Made by a program: the position numbers and the translations under genes | Shown here: one piece after another, positions 56,201 to 62,717 of the stretch | Position numbering within the stretch: the stretch's first letter is position 1 | Layout of the letters: each line of letters begins with the position of its first letter | Source of the DNA: Nocardia sp. NBC_01327 | GTDB lineage: Bacteria > Actinomycetota > Actinomycetes > Mycobacteriales > Mycobacteriaceae | Direction: 5' to 3' | DNA length: 64,000 nucleotides | Assembly: GCF_035958815.1 (NCBI RefSeq) | Contig: NZ_CP108383.1 | Span: forward strand, 1,302,001-1,366,000 | Notes under the pieces: generated by a model | What the model saw: only the letters and a program-made list of their open reading frames with translations | The model's database searches: none | Told to the model about the DNA's origin: nothing

Positions 56201-57439
56201 ATCGAGGCCGCGGTGGCGGCCGCGCCAGGTGTGGCGCAGGTGGTGGCGAGCTGTGCCGAGAATCCCGGCGGTGCCGCGCTGATCGCGTACGCGGTACCGG
56301 AATCCGGCCGCACGCTGGACCCGGCGGAGCTCACTGCGGCTGCGGCACAACGTCTTCCGGACTACCTGGTGCCCGCTGTGGTCGTCCTGGACCGGCTGCC
56401 ACTGCTGACCAACGGCAAGGTCGATCGGGCCGCGCTGCCCCTGCCGCCCGTCGTGAGCACCGGTTTTCGCCCGCCGGAGACCGCGGCCGAAGCGGCGGTG
56501 GCCGCGGCCTTCGCCGAAATCCTCGGCCTCGAGCAGGTCGGTCTGGACGATGACTTCTTCGTGCTCGGCGGCAATTCGCTCACCGCCGCCCAGGCCGTCT
56601 CGCGCTTGCCCGGCACGGTGGCGCTGCGAGATCTCTTCGAGGCGCCGAAGGTTGCCGCGCTCGCCCTGCGACTGTCCGAAAATCCCATGGCCGCAGGCGA
56701 AGACGAGTCGCTGTCGGTGGTTCTGCCGCTGCGCCGCACGGGCCTGGAGACACTCTTCTGCATCCACCCCGGTGGCGGTGTGGCCTGGCCGTTCGCTGGT
56801 CTGCTCGCACACCTGGATCCGGAGATCTCGCTCTACGGCATCCAGGATCCCTGGGTGGTCGGGGGAGTCCCGCCGCTGGCCTCGCTGGACGAGTACGCCG
56901 ATCGCTATCTCGCCGAGATTCTCCGGGTACAGCCGACGGGGCCGTATCGCCTGCTGGGCTGGTCCCTCGGCGGTCGCATCGCCCACGAGATCGCGGTGCG
57001 GTTGCAGAGTCTCGGGGCGGAGGTGGCGCTGCTCGCTCTCATGGACACCGCCGTCACCGACGGCACTCCCGGACAGCGGTCGGCCGATACCGAGGCCGCC
57101 TGGCGTGAGCTCCGCGGCATGGAATCCCTGGTACGCGCGGCCGGAAGCCTCCCGCCGGAACTGCTCGAACGCGCGAAAGCCGCACTGACGCGACAGGTTC
57201 CGGGCGCACCGAGCGGTAGGTTCTGCGGCGATCTGCTGCATTTCACGGCCATCAGGGAACAGGCCGGGGGACGCGGGGCCGCCCGGAGCTGGGAGGAGCA
57301 CATCACCGGGACGGTCACCGATGTCCCCGTCTATGCCACGCATATCGGTATGGCACAGCGAGATCCACTGCGCCACATCGGATTGACGCTCGCCGAGCGA
57401 TGGGCGGTGCCGGTGGTCGCTACAGCCCCGGCACTGTGA
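44252..57439 (+). CDS. Four-module nonribosomal peptide synthetase with thioesterase
   Basis: 4395 residues from the GTG at 44252 (GGGAGGG upstream). Order: C1 (HHVAIDG 149-155), A1 (about 470-1000), T1 (GGDS, Ser1039); C2 (HHVIADG 1228-1234), truncated A2 (1560-1950), T2 (Ser1999); C3 (HHVNADG 2194-2200), A3 (2525-3010), T3 (GGNS, Ser3057); C4 (YHANADG, catalytic His3243), A4 (3572-4065), T4 (Ser4109); TE (4155-4395, GWSLGG, Ser4238). A1, A3 and A4 have complete A3, A7, A8 and A10 motifs. Hand-read pocket residues (235, 236, 239, 278, 299, 301, 322, 330, 331) are DAWFSGVIV, DAWFVGAII and DVWFLGAVI, suggesting hydrophobic substrates. The C domain at the N-terminus implies an acyl or upstream peptidyl starter. 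No epimerase domains; no MbtH or PPTase gene in the window. The 3' end overlaps the convergent peptidase gene by 20 bp. Confidence 0.97.
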   Translation: MPAQSPDVCDAVPFELSRAQMELWLADDIESGNSADPRALPGQAHYLELHGELDAELFDAASHRAFGEFGVGRLRIGRTDGRPYQWIAPDIGGALEHVDFTAEPEPRRAALEWMNRRHRIPIELLDAPLWAAALLTLGPDRHIWYAQMHHVAIDGYGGLSLIARIGQWYSALLRDTEPEPFKGLSPAEIHAADAEYRASARYGADRDYWRERFSDWTAPPPETAALRPRRRAAAPVALRAAGALSAFEWVALDQLAADCAVSPAQVLVAALCAFQAGTAGTAEPLVQLAASARTTAALKRSGGMLANVLPIRLHCAGAVTLRELIEAAARETLGGLRHQRYRFEELRRELGVGADQVLGPSANIMFFDRTSRFGRAVGEYSILSSGSVADLHFNLYRAGSEEGLSVDILANPEKYDQRQLDDHLNRFLLFLGNFIAADPDQPVGRICLLTDPERDRILHAPNRIDEPDPLLLPDLFTATARKNPTAQAVVCDAFPQVTVDASAPQAVAGAAAAVGGDPAERAGSGAAAALTYAQLDAASNRLAHNLSGRGIGPGDVVAVRAQRSLEWVAAIWGVMKSGAAYLPLDPDHPADRTGTILDEAEISLGIDTAATTLPDAVRGDREWLTRDDLLRVLDYPDDEAAAFTDADRTRPLRAGHPAYVIYTSGSTGGPKGVVVTHGGWAGLVAAQAEHLPAAAGDRVLCVTAPTFDASLWDVLLAATTGATLVVASGDAYAGPRLSELMRRERVTHAFVTPAVLSKTDPAGLERLQYLSTGGEACPQAVVAAWAPGRNLVNVYGPTETSIVTNLGALAPDRPITLGTPVAGMRCYVLDPWLRPVPPGVVGELYLGGPGLARGYLARPAATGTSFIADPFGAPGERLYRTGDLVTWDERGELEFRGRADDQVKLRGLRIELGEIEAVLADCPGVAQAVVVVHTGTVARIVAYAVPRSGVLLTNRELEVSAAQRLPSYMVPTIVLLDRLPVTANGKVDRRALPAPVCVATQYRAPVTRAEKAVAEAFAQVLGVDAPGLDDDFFALGGDSLTATLVTARVGAALGVAAGVRELFESSTVASFAERVGARDLLVDRVRPAPRERPERVPISHAQHRLWLLNRLDPESAAYNMLLCLRLTGAVDVSALTAALTDVVGRHEALRTSFPELDGLVCQQISPVDAVIAGLEPEPVEAADFERTMADFGDTGFDLAAAPPIRVRLLRVHNDDDRPDHHVLAVLVHHVIADGLSLGPFARDLATAYTARVRSTSPEWSPLPLQYADYTLWQHAVLGSDSDPESELSRQLGHWSEVLSGLPVESALPPHHPRPAHPSGRAERVCTDLPGDTVRGLQEVAQRHGATLFMVVHAGLAVVLAAISGGSDIAVGTPVAGRGDARLDDLIGMFVNTLVLRVPVDAAESFDALLSRVRDIDLSAFAHDEVPFERLVEAARLPGSRFRHPLFQVMLSFRSGGRTEFELPGLRVESLEMPLPLAKFDLEFTVVESPAGLSVTAQYATDLFDRNAMEALTQRLVRVLAHIARDSAVAIGDIDLLAPDERRALRDWNDTSEAVAVTWPRLLTRAAAYAPDAVAVTCEGGALTYRELGARSNHLARKLIALGIGPEDMVAVALPRSLEWVVAVCAVAHAGAAYLPVDSAAPAERIALVLTDSGAAVGITVARRQADLPALAGGEWLIIDPEEPVEPSPKPITDADRVRPLRLQHPAYVVYASGSNGNPKAATITHAGLANVVVTQAQRCDSDPDIRVLAVASPGFDASVWELLLALGSGATLVVAPPWAYAGDALLDLMDRERITHAMLTPRVLATLEAPERLPHLRLLATSGAACPPELAGIWSAGRCFINAYGPAEATLWSTVSRPLRAEPAVSIGGPVVGARCYVLDNRLRPVPPGAIGEVYVAGTGLARGYHRRPGLTGGRFVPNGFGAPGERMYRTGDLGSWRTDGELDYHGRNDVPPEPIRSGAEVRAPRSALEESVAQVFTQVLGLDRMGVLDDFFALGGDSLSATRSVALLREAGWELDLRDVFDEPTVAGLAAVLRTRGRTASTVPLITGPQERSERVPLSFAQQGIWLLDRRGAGAAYHLLLAVRLTGALDVVALAAAVSDVVHRHEALRTYFPEHEGVPYQAVSHEDVGALEMRRMPPIRLQRALAQFEAAPFDLAVAPPIRVRLYAVDSSIQPAAFAGTRGQSEWVLAVAVHHVNADGYSLGPLTRDLAAAYLARATGGEPQWPALPMQYADYSLRRHAALGTTADPDSELNRQLEHWVRVLADAPAELPLPLDRPRPESAGYSGDCVEWSVPQGITSTLRDIAREHRASLFMVVHAALAVLLAKLSGTGDIVIGTPTAGRDASGLDELVGMFVNPVALRTVIDADESFAQLLDRVRDTDVEAFVHAQAPFECIVDALGLTRSAARHPLFQVVLAFQNFGTPQLHLPGVRVEPIAPPPRTVRVDLEFDIAEVDAHLAVELRYDTALFDRDSAESILHRFDLLLAQVAADPARPVRTFDALGADERRRVLYDWNKTGGATPTNLPGLMARAVALAPDTAAVVCGDRTLTYRALDEQSNRLTRALIRRGIGPDSTVAVALHRSIDWLVALWAVAKSGATYLPIEPRHPRQRIERMLSDSGATLGITTEAIGIRPGWLLLDDPALRAELAAASGSTVCAAERPRRLRLLDAAYLIFTSGSTGVPKGVVTTHGGLANIVGAQAKHCAPKRDSRVLGLASPSFDASLWEVLLAVGAGGTLVLAAAEVFGGTELTDLLRRERITHAFITPAVLAGMDPADLETPGAESVPRVLVTGGEVVAPNLAARWSAGRRLLVAYGPSEATIISNLSAPYAPNDPVTLGGPAMGARCYVLDGRLAPVPVGVAGELYLAGPGVARGYRSAPALTATRFLADPFAPGRMYRTGDAVRWRAEGTLEFIGRTDAQVKVRGMRIEPGEIEAAALSAAGITQAVVVIREDNPGEQRIAAYVTGRSVDVGRVRTAVAQQLPDYMVPSVFVVLERLPLTAAGKVDRAALPAPAAEPAPFRAPHTPAEHAVAQAFSEVLHATRVGLDDDFFLLGGNSLSATRVAARLGAALGIGVPVRAVFDASTVVELAARLAVSAAVARLPLVAVPRPDLVPLSFAQQRLWLLNRLDPDSGAYNIPLVLRLEGRVDVAALVSALRAVAARHEVLRTYYPEIDGVACQRVVAREPALDIRTVRPARVAATLEEYCSAPFDLSAKPPLRAGLFAVGAAVERAQEWRLVFVVYHANADGFSLAPLARDLAEAYSAGRHGKYPSWTPPVVQYADYTLWQRSMLGSADDPESEMSRQIDYWTTTLAGLPAELGLPTDRLRPPVASQCGRTVSSVIPESTVRALRELAWQHDASLFMTLHAGLALLLAAWSGTDDIAIGTPVAGRGAAELDELVGMFVNTLVLRTEVAAAESFSTLLERVRSLDLAAFAHTDLPFEQVVDVLDPPRSRARHPLFQVVLALQNLDPVRPELSGLHVEPVLLPSVTSRFDLEFTVTQADSGLGLEVQYATELFDHDTIVALVERYLLLLQRVTVEPHTPTARIGLLSTAEYRRTVLDWNDTDGDSADLLLPDLLAAAVRRAPDAEAVRRGDLVLTYRELDERSDRIARWLTTRGVGPEDVVALGMSRSPAWVVACWGVTKSGAAFMPVDPGFPRARIANMLDEADVRAVVTTDGESVAFSTQPDVEVLALDAEGSSPALRQQESWQRESRQHGPRQHLGTAAYVIHTSGSTGLPKGVVVTHAGLANMAAAQHRYIGADARSRILCLATPSFDVSVWELVLAAGAAATLLVAPPDAYAGTELTLLMRRERVTHAFVTPAVLACTDPADLPGLSVVLTGGEACPPAVASAWGAAHRLLNAYGPTEATVIATMSRALDGDHAITIGEPVVGMRCYVLDRSLRPVPIGATGELYLGGPAVARGYLGRFGATAACFVADPFGPAGARLYRTGDLVTWSATGELIYQGRTDFQVKVRGVRVELGEIEAAVAAAPGVAQVVASCAENPGGAALIAYAVPESGRTLDPAELTAAAAQRLPDYLVPAVVVLDRLPLLTNGKVDRAALPLPPVVSTGFRPPETAAEAAVAAAFAEILGLEQVGLDDDFFVLGGNSLTAAQAVSRLPGTVALRDLFEAPKVAALALRLSENPMAAGEDESLSVVLPLRRTGLETLFCIHPGGGVAWPFAGLLAHLDPEISLYGIQDPWVVGGVPPLASLDEYADRYLAEILRVQPTGPYRLLGWSLGGRIAHEIAVRLQSLGAEVALLALMDTAVTDGTPGQRSADTEAAWRELRGMESLVRAAGSLPPELLERAKAALTRQVPGAPSGRFCGDLLHFTAIREQAGGRGAARSWEEHITGTVTDVPVYATHIGMAQRDPLRHIGLTLAERWAVPVVATAPAL
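48930..50160 (+). other. Truncated adenylation domain of NRPS module 2
   Basis: The large subdomain is recognisable, but motif A3 is degenerate (YASGSNGNPKAATITH, residues 1710-1725) and A5 reads AYGPAEATLW. After YRTGDLGSWRTDGELDYHGR the sequence passes straight to the carrier domain. From YRTGD to the carrier serine there are about 71 residues here and about 158 in module 1, so about 87 residues containing A8-A10 and the catalytic lysine are absent. The frame stays open and T2 is intact. Confidence 0.9.
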
Positions 57440-59672
57440 CGAAGACGGCGCAGGCGCTGTCCTGCCGGAAGAAGACATCGCCCGGCGGGCTGCGGTACGC
57501 GTCCACGTGCGAGTCCGGCAGCCAGGTGTAGTCGACCAGGCGCAGGGGGAGCGGCCCGGCCGGTGCGGTCAGCTCCACCTCGATGCCGTCGGCGGTCGGC
57601 GCCTCGAAGCGAAAGCCCTTGTCCGGCACCGGTGTCACCTCGCGCCCGGCCACATGCAGCGTGGTGATGGCCGATTCCCAGCGCAGCTCGATCCGGGTGG
57701 CCCCGCGCGTCGACCGCAGCCGCAGGCGAATGGTGCGCTGCCCGGAATCGGTGGTGTTCGAGACGATCTCGGCCACCGGCGGCGACAGGGCCTGTGCCGG
57801 TGCGGGCCCGCTGGATACCGCACTCGCCCACAGACCGGAGAACGGTGCGCCGGGTGCACCCTCGCCCACGAAGTTCCGCGTCCAATCGTCGGGGGCGAGG
57901 CTCGACACCCACCGCGCCTCGTGCCGATCGGCATCGAGTGCGTACCCCAGCTCGGTAATGCGCGGATGCTGGTCGTCATAGTGATCCACCGCCAGCCCGG
58001 CGCCGGCCAGCGCGACGGTGACCGCCAGCGCGGTGACCGGAATCGTCCAGCCGCGCCGGGTCGGCCAGGACCGGCTGAGTGTCAGCGTCAGCAGCCCGCC
58101 GAGCAGCATGATCAGCGGCGAGGCCAGGAACGGTGCGGTGAGCAGTCCGGCCTGCACCCCGGACCAGGCGGTGCCGCCGAGGAATACCGCGGCGGGCAGC
58201 AGAAATACGGTGAGCGCCGACAGCCGCCAGCGATCGGGCAGCAGGAAGGTGACGGCCACCCCGAAGGCCGCCGCGCAACCGGGCAGTACGAACATCTCGG
58301 CGGCCGCCGGAGAGTAGACGGCGGTCCCCGCGCCGACCACAACCGTGGCTGTCAGCAGTCCGATCGGCGGGGCCGTGGCCCCGAACAGGCGGTGCGCCAC
58401 GGCATAGGAGGCGGCCAGTGCGCATACGCACAGCACGATCATCGAGCCCTGGAAGAACTCCGGCCGATAGGGATCCACCGGAAACCCGCGATATGCGGGC
58501 CGGATGGCCTGCACCGCCCACCACAGCCCGTATGTCGCGCCGACCGCGAGCGGAACGGTCACCAATGCCAGTGCGGTGGCGCCGATTACGCCCTTGATCG
58601 AGGCTTCCCCGCTGTGCCGCACCTGCCGGATCACCCAGGCCACCGCCAGCAGCGCCAGCACCGCGAACGCAATGATCAGCCACGGCGGCGAAACGATCAG
58701 GACGCCGAAAGGCAGTGTGAAATAAGCCGGATTCGACTGGTTGGACGTGTCGGCGAGATCGCGCTCGCCGAAATCCCGTGCCAGCGCGAGCGCATTGTCG
58801 CCCACCTGCTGCACGGTCGCGAGATTCACATGCTCCGGATCGTCCTTGGGGTTGTGGTAGTACGCATTACGTCCGGCATAGGCCCAGTCCAGCACCCGCA
58901 GCCCGCCCGGCTTGAACGAGACGAAATCGGTGGTGCTGGAGACGCCCGCCCCGGCCAGGGTGGTGGTCAGGGAATCGGTATTCGGATGCGGGGCGGCCTG
59001 TGCCCCGCCCATGAGCCCGCCGTCGGGCCGGGTGATCCGCCACAGCAGCGGCGGCCCGCCCGCACCGCGCGCATCGTGATTGATCACCACACCGTGCCTG
59101 TCGTAATCACCGGCCGCCACAAAGGCTTCCGCGCCCAGCAGCCCCGGTTCCTCACCATCGGTGATCAGCGCGACCACATCATTGCGCAGACCGGTCTCGC
59201 TGTCCCGCAGCGCGCGCACGGTTTCGAGGATGGCGGCGACCGCGACCCCGTCGTCATTGGCGCCAGGGCCGGACGGCACCGAATCATAATGTGCGACAAG
59301 GTATACGGTGCCGGTCGAATTCGTGCCGGGCAGCCGGGCCACGATATTGGAGATTCGGCCCAGCCCGGCCTCGCCGTGCTGGTACGTGCCGGGCCAGCGT
59401 CCGACGCCCTCTCGAATATCGGTCTGCAGACCGAGCTTTCGGAGTTCCCCGGCGAGATAGTCACGGACGCGGTCGTGTTCGGCGCTGCCGACCGGATGCG
59501 TCGTATGCGCGATCTCCTGCACGGTCCGGAAGGCGCGCCCGGCGCTGAACGCATCGTTCGGCGCGGAGTCCGCCCGATATCCGTGCGGCTGCTGCTGCCA
59601 GGCGGTGGCCACCACCACCGCCAGCAGTACTGCGAATGCCAGAAACCCGGAAAGCCCTCGTCCCACCCGCAT
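57420..59672 (-). CDS. M28 peptidase fused to a multi-pass membrane domain
   Basis: 750 residues from the ATG at 59672. One N-terminal helix (GLSGFLAFAVLLAVVVATAW) is followed by a peptidase domain with dizinc ligands in VAHYDSVPSGPGANDDGVAV (near 128), ITDGEEPGLLGAEAF and INHDARG. The C-terminal half has about eight helices and an extracytoplasmic beta domain, like ER aminopeptidase ERMP1/FXNA relatives in bacteria. It should be a metallo-aminopeptidase facing the outside. It starts 14 bp after the SDR gene on the same strand (operon) and its 3' end overlaps the NRPS end; a link to the peptide product is possible but unproven. Confidence 0.88.
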   Translation of the reverse strand: MRVGRGLSGFLAFAVLLAVVVATAWQQQPHGYRADSAPNDAFSAGRAFRTVQEIAHTTHPVGSAEHDRVRDYLAGELRKLGLQTDIREGVGRWPGTYQHGEAGLGRISNIVARLPGTNSTGTVYLVAHYDSVPSGPGANDDGVAVAAILETVRALRDSETGLRNDVVALITDGEEPGLLGAEAFVAAGDYDRHGVVINHDARGAGGPPLLWRITRPDGGLMGGAQAAPHPNTDSLTTTLAGAGVSSTTDFVSFKPGGLRVLDWAYAGRNAYYHNPKDDPEHVNLATVQQVGDNALALARDFGERDLADTSNQSNPAYFTLPFGVLIVSPPWLIIAFAVLALLAVAWVIRQVRHSGEASIKGVIGATALALVTVPLAVGATYGLWWAVQAIRPAYRGFPVDPYRPEFFQGSMIVLCVCALAASYAVAHRLFGATAPPIGLLTATVVVGAGTAVYSPAAAEMFVLPGCAAAFGVAVTFLLPDRWRLSALTVFLLPAAVFLGGTAWSGVQAGLLTAPFLASPLIMLLGGLLTLTLSRSWPTRRGWTIPVTALAVTVALAGAGLAVDHYDDQHPRITELGYALDADRHEARWVSSLAPDDWTRNFVGEGAPGAPFSGLWASAVSSGPAPAQALSPPVAEIVSNTTDSGQRTIRLRLRSTRGATRIELRWESAITTLHVAGREVTPVPDKGFRFEAPTADGIEVELTAPAGPLPLRLVDYTWLPDSHVDAYRSPPGDVFFRQDSACAVFVTVPGL

Positions 59673-59686
59673 GGATCCGATAGTAG

Positions 59687-60448
59687 TCAGGCCTGCTGGG
59701 TCGGCAGCACGATCAGCTGACGCAGATTCACGCGCGCCGGACGGCTGGTGGTGTACGCGATGAGGTCGGCGATATCGTCGGCGCTCAGCGCCTCGAGCGC
59801 GGTGAACATGCCGTCGAGCTGACCGCTGAGCTCCGGATTGTCGATGTGCGTGCCCAATTCGGTATCGGTCAGGCCGGGCTCGATATTGGTGACCCGCACC
59901 CGGCGCGGCCCCAGCTCGGTCCGCAGACTGCTCGACAGGTGGGTGAGCGCCGCCTTGGTCGCGCCGTACACCGCGTAGTCGGGGAAGGTCACATGCGCGC
60001 CGATGGAGGAGATATCCACCAGATCGGCGGTGCGCCCGGCGTCGGCCGCCGCCAGCAGATCCGGTACGAAGGCGCGAATGATGCGCAGCGCACCGGTGAT
60101 ATTGGTATCGATCATCCCGACCCATTCGTCCTCGCGGCCCGCGGCAATCGGATTGGGCAGCATGACACCGGCCGCGTTGACGACCAGATCGACCGGGCCG
60201 AATGCCTCGTGCACCCGTGCCGCGGCGGCGCTCACGCTCGCCGGATCGGTGATATCCACCGCGACGGCCAGCGCGGTGCCGCCGTCCGCCTCGATCTTGG
60301 CGGCCAGGGTCTGCAGCCGGTCCGCGCGGCGGGCCAGCAGGGCGACCCGGGCGCCGCTGCGGGCCAGCAGCAGTGCGGTGGCCTCGCCCATCCCGCTGGC
60401 GGCCCCGGTGATGACGGCGGTGCGGCCGGCCAGGTTCTCGTAGCTCAT
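59687..60448 (-). CDS. SDR-family oxidoreductase
   Basis: 253 residues from the ATG at 60448, GGAGA nine bases upstream. Classical SDR: TGAASGMGEATALLLARSG, VNAAGVMLP, catalytic Ser in VDISSIGAHV, YxxxK in YGATKAALTHL, then EPGLTDTELGTHI. The ARR motif after strand two favours NADP(H). Divergent from the MmyB-type regulator, its probable controller, and the first gene of an operon with the M28 peptidase. Confidence 0.9.
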   Translation of the reverse strand: MSYENLAGRTAVITGAASGMGEATALLLARSGARVALLARRADRLQTLAAKIEADGGTALAVAVDITDPASVSAAAARVHEAFGPVDLVVNAAGVMLPNPIAAGREDEWVGMIDTNITGALRIIRAFVPDLLAAADAGRTADLVDISSIGAHVTFPDYAVYGATKAALTHLSSSLRTELGPRRVRVTNIEPGLTDTELGTHIDNPELSGQLDGMFTALEALSADDIADLIAYTTSRPARVNLRQLIVLPTQQA

Positions 60449-60478
60449 TTTCCAGTCTCCTTCGCTGTGGTCTGTACT

Positions 60479-60545
60479 CATCCTGGACAGCGGCGAAGGG
60501 GTCAGCGAGGGGTCCGGTTTTCCTGGGTCCGGCAGTACCAGGATG
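60479..60545. promoter_or_regulatory. Paired half-sites between SDR and MmyB-type regulator
   Basis: CATCCTGG (60479-60486) and CCAGGATG (60538-60545) are inverted copies 51 bp apart in the divergent intergenic region. Either could be the regulator's binding half-site. Confidence 0.35.
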
Positions 60546-60565
60546 GAACTTTTAGGCTGAGGGGC

Positions 60566-61402
60566 ATGCACACCGATCTCGGCGAATTCCTGCAATCACG
60601 GCGCGCCCGCATTCAGCCGTCCGACGCCGGGCTGCGCGAATACGGTCGCCGCCGGGTCCCGGGTCTGCGACGCGAGGAGGTGGCGCAGCTCGCGGGGGTC
60701 AGCGTCGACTACTACATCCGGCTGGAACAGGGGCGCGGCCGCAATGCCTCCGATGCGGTGCTCGATGCCGTCGCGCGGGCGCTGCGCCTGACCGATTCCG
60801 AACGTGTGCACCTCTACGCGCTGGCCCGGCCCACCGGCGGTCTTCTCCCCAGTACGCCAGGCGTGTACCGGGATTCGCTGCGCCCGGGTGCGCGGCTGCT
60901 GCTGGATGCCATCGTCGCACCGGCTTTCGTACTGGGTCGCCGCATGGATGTGCTGGCCTGGAATGCCCTGGCGGACACCATCTCCGGATTCTCGGCCCTG
61001 CCCGAGGCGGAGCGCAATCAGGCCCGCTCGCTGTTCCTGGATCCGGCGGCCCCGCAGTTCTATCCCGACTGGGAGATCGTGGCGGCCGAGACCGCCGCCT
61101 TCCTGCGCCGCGATGCCGGACTGCATCCGGATGATCCGGAACTGCTGCTTCTGGTGGAGGAGCTGTCCCGCCGCAGCGAGGCCTTCCGGCGCATCTGGGC
61201 CGATCATCCGGTGAAGGAGAAGACCTACGGCGCCAAGCTGATTCAGCACCCCGTCCTGGGCACGCTCGACTTCGGTTACGAGACCCTGCTGCTGCCCGGC
61301 GATCCGGATCAGTTGCTCGTCGTCTACACCGCGGTTCCCGGTTCGCCGACCGCCGCGGTGCTGGCCGATCTGACGGCGGGCAACTCCGTCGCACCGCGCT
61401 GA
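60566..61402 (+). CDS. XRE-family regulator with MmyB-type ligand-binding domain
   Basis: 278 residues from the ATG at 60566. The HTH is VPGLRREEVAQLAGVSVDYY; with IRLEQGR after it this is the typical MmyB/MLTR regulator signature. The C-terminal PAS-like ligand domain has VLAWNALADTISGFSALPEA and the closing GTLDFGYETLLLPGDPDQLL. Such regulators control neighbouring SDR genes; here the divergent SDR starts 118 bp away. Confidence 0.92.
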   Translation: MHTDLGEFLQSRRARIQPSDAGLREYGRRRVPGLRREEVAQLAGVSVDYYIRLEQGRGRNASDAVLDAVARALRLTDSERVHLYALARPTGGLLPSTPGVYRDSLRPGARLLLDAIVAPAFVLGRRMDVLAWNALADTISGFSALPEAERNQARSLFLDPAAPQFYPDWEIVAAETAAFLRRDAGLHPDDPELLLLVEELSRRSEAFRRIWADHPVKEKTYGAKLIQHPVLGTLDFGYETLLLPGDPDQLLVVYTAVPGSPTAAVLADLTAGNSVAPR

Positions 61403-61488
61403 GGTGCGTGGATGACGGCACAGCACCAGGCTGATATCGACTGCACGGCTTCCCGGCCGCGCACCCTTTCACGTGGTAGACCGGCTGT

Positions 61489-62169
61489 ATGACGGAGGCG
61501 GTCGGCAACGGCGCCGAGCCCTCGGCAGCAGGGCGCGCGGCGCCCACGGCAGCGGGGCGTTCGGCGGAATTCTGGGGTTACCTCATGTGGGGCCTCGCGG
61601 GACTGGCGATTGCCGTCCCCGAACTGGCATCGGTATTCCGGTTGGCGGACTGGCCGACCATTTCATCGACGATCGGGCATCTACAGTCCCAGCACGCGTG
61701 GGTGCGTCTGATCGTGGTGTTCGTCATCGTGGTCCTGGCGTATTACGCGGTGCCGCAATTGACGATGAATCCCGATCCGGCGCCCAGCACCGTCGGGGGC
61801 CGGCCGGTGACCGCGAATGGCCGTATCACCACGAACAATGCGCCGGTCCAGCTGCTCGGGGTGGGATATCTGGTGCTGGCCGCGGTGGTCTTGATCTTCG
61901 GCGTGCTGTTCGCGGCCGGTGCGCGGCATATGGATCCGAGTACCTACCTGGGCGCCTATGTGCTGTACGGCCTGATCGCGCTCGTCTGGGTGGTGATTCC
62001 CAGCGTGCTGTCGCTGGTGTTCAGCCGCGATGTCCCGTTCCCCACGCTGTTCCGCACCATCGGCTATCTGGAGCGGCGGGCCCATCCGTTCGCGGCGGTT
62101 CTGCTCGCGCTGCTGGTGGTGCTGCTCATTCATCTGGCCTTCTACCCGTGGCCGCGGGTGATCGCGTAG
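61489..62169 (+). CDS. Integral membrane protein of unknown function
   Basis: 226 residues with five hydrophobic segments (FWGYLMWGLAGLAIAVPELA, WVRLIVVFVIVVLAYYAVPQ, LLGVGYLVLAAVVLIFGVLF, LGAYVLYGLIALVWVVIPSV, AAVLLALLVVLLIHLAFYPW). A polar loop lies between helices two and three (TMNPDPAPSTVGGRPVTANG). No family recognised. ATG start; no strong ribosome binding site. Confidence 0.7.
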   Translation: MTEAVGNGAEPSAAGRAAPTAAGRSAEFWGYLMWGLAGLAIAVPELASVFRLADWPTISSTIGHLQSQHAWVRLIVVFVIVVLAYYAVPQLTMNPDPAPSTVGGRPVTANGRITTNNAPVQLLGVGYLVLAAVVLIFGVLFAAGARHMDPSTYLGAYVLYGLIALVWVVIPSVLSLVFSRDVPFPTLFRTIGYLERRAHPFAAVLLALLVVLLIHLAFYPWPRVIA

Positions 62170-62204
62170 CGCCGGGAAGTCTTTCCGTCGCTATCATCGC
62201 AATC

Positions 62205-62717
62205 GTGCGTGCATTGTCGGGAAAAGTGAGTGCGGCGCTGCTGGCCGCGCTGCTGCTCTCCGCCTGTGGCACGCAGAGCAGGGATGCTCCCGCTGCCGCA
62301 CCCGCCAGTTCCGCGCCGCAGGTGGCCGCGCCGTCGGTGGATGTCGGGCTCTGCGGTTCGGCGGACGCCGGTCAGGTCGGCACCCGATCCGGGCTCGGCG
62401 AGATGACCCTCGTCTCGAGTGACGCCCTGCTGTGCCGCTGGGAGGCGCAGGACGGGTCGAGCGTCACCTTCCGCTGGTTCCGGGGCAGCCCGATCGACCA
62501 ATATCACAGTGACACAGCGGCTTCCGTCAAGCGGGATGGTATAGACATCGTCGGCCGCTCCGGATACAGCTGGCGCACTGCGCATTCCTGCGAGGCGGCG
62601 GTGCCCACCGGGGACGCCGATTTCATCGCCTGGACAGTCGATTCCGCCGTCACCACGCCCGATGCCGCCTGCGCGGCCGTCGATCGGCTGGCCTCGGCGA
62701 CTCTGGCAAAGGGGTGA
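62205..62717 (+). CDS. DUF3558-type lipoprotein
   Basis: 170 residues from a GTG at 62205. Signal ends in the lipobox LSAC (VRALSGKVSAALLAALLLSA then Cys). The domain has the family pattern: LCGSADAGQVGTRSGLGEMT, CRWEAQDGSSVTFRWFRGSP, and a final helix with paired Cys and Ala (AACAAVDRLASATL-type). These are surface lipoproteins of mycobacteria and relatives with unknown role. The end overlaps the next gene by 4 bp (GTGA). Confidence 0.75.
   Translation: MRALSGKVSAALLAALLLSACGTQSRDAPAAAPASSAPQVAAPSVDVGLCGSADAGQVGTRSGLGEMTLVSSDALLCRWEAQDGSSVTFRWFRGSPIDQYHSDTAASVKRDGIDIVGRSGYSWRTAHSCEAAVPTGDADFIAWTVDSAVTTPDAACAAVDRLASATLAKG

Noticed and set aside
45657..56460. Repeated kilobase-long similarity within the NRPS, at first sight a DNA repeat or mobile element
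   Set aside because: These are the homologous C, A and T domains of successive modules, not transposable repeats.
57507..59720. 737-codon plus-strand frame over the M28 peptidase
   Set aside because: Shadow of the peptidase; composition Arg/His/Gln-rich and no motifs.
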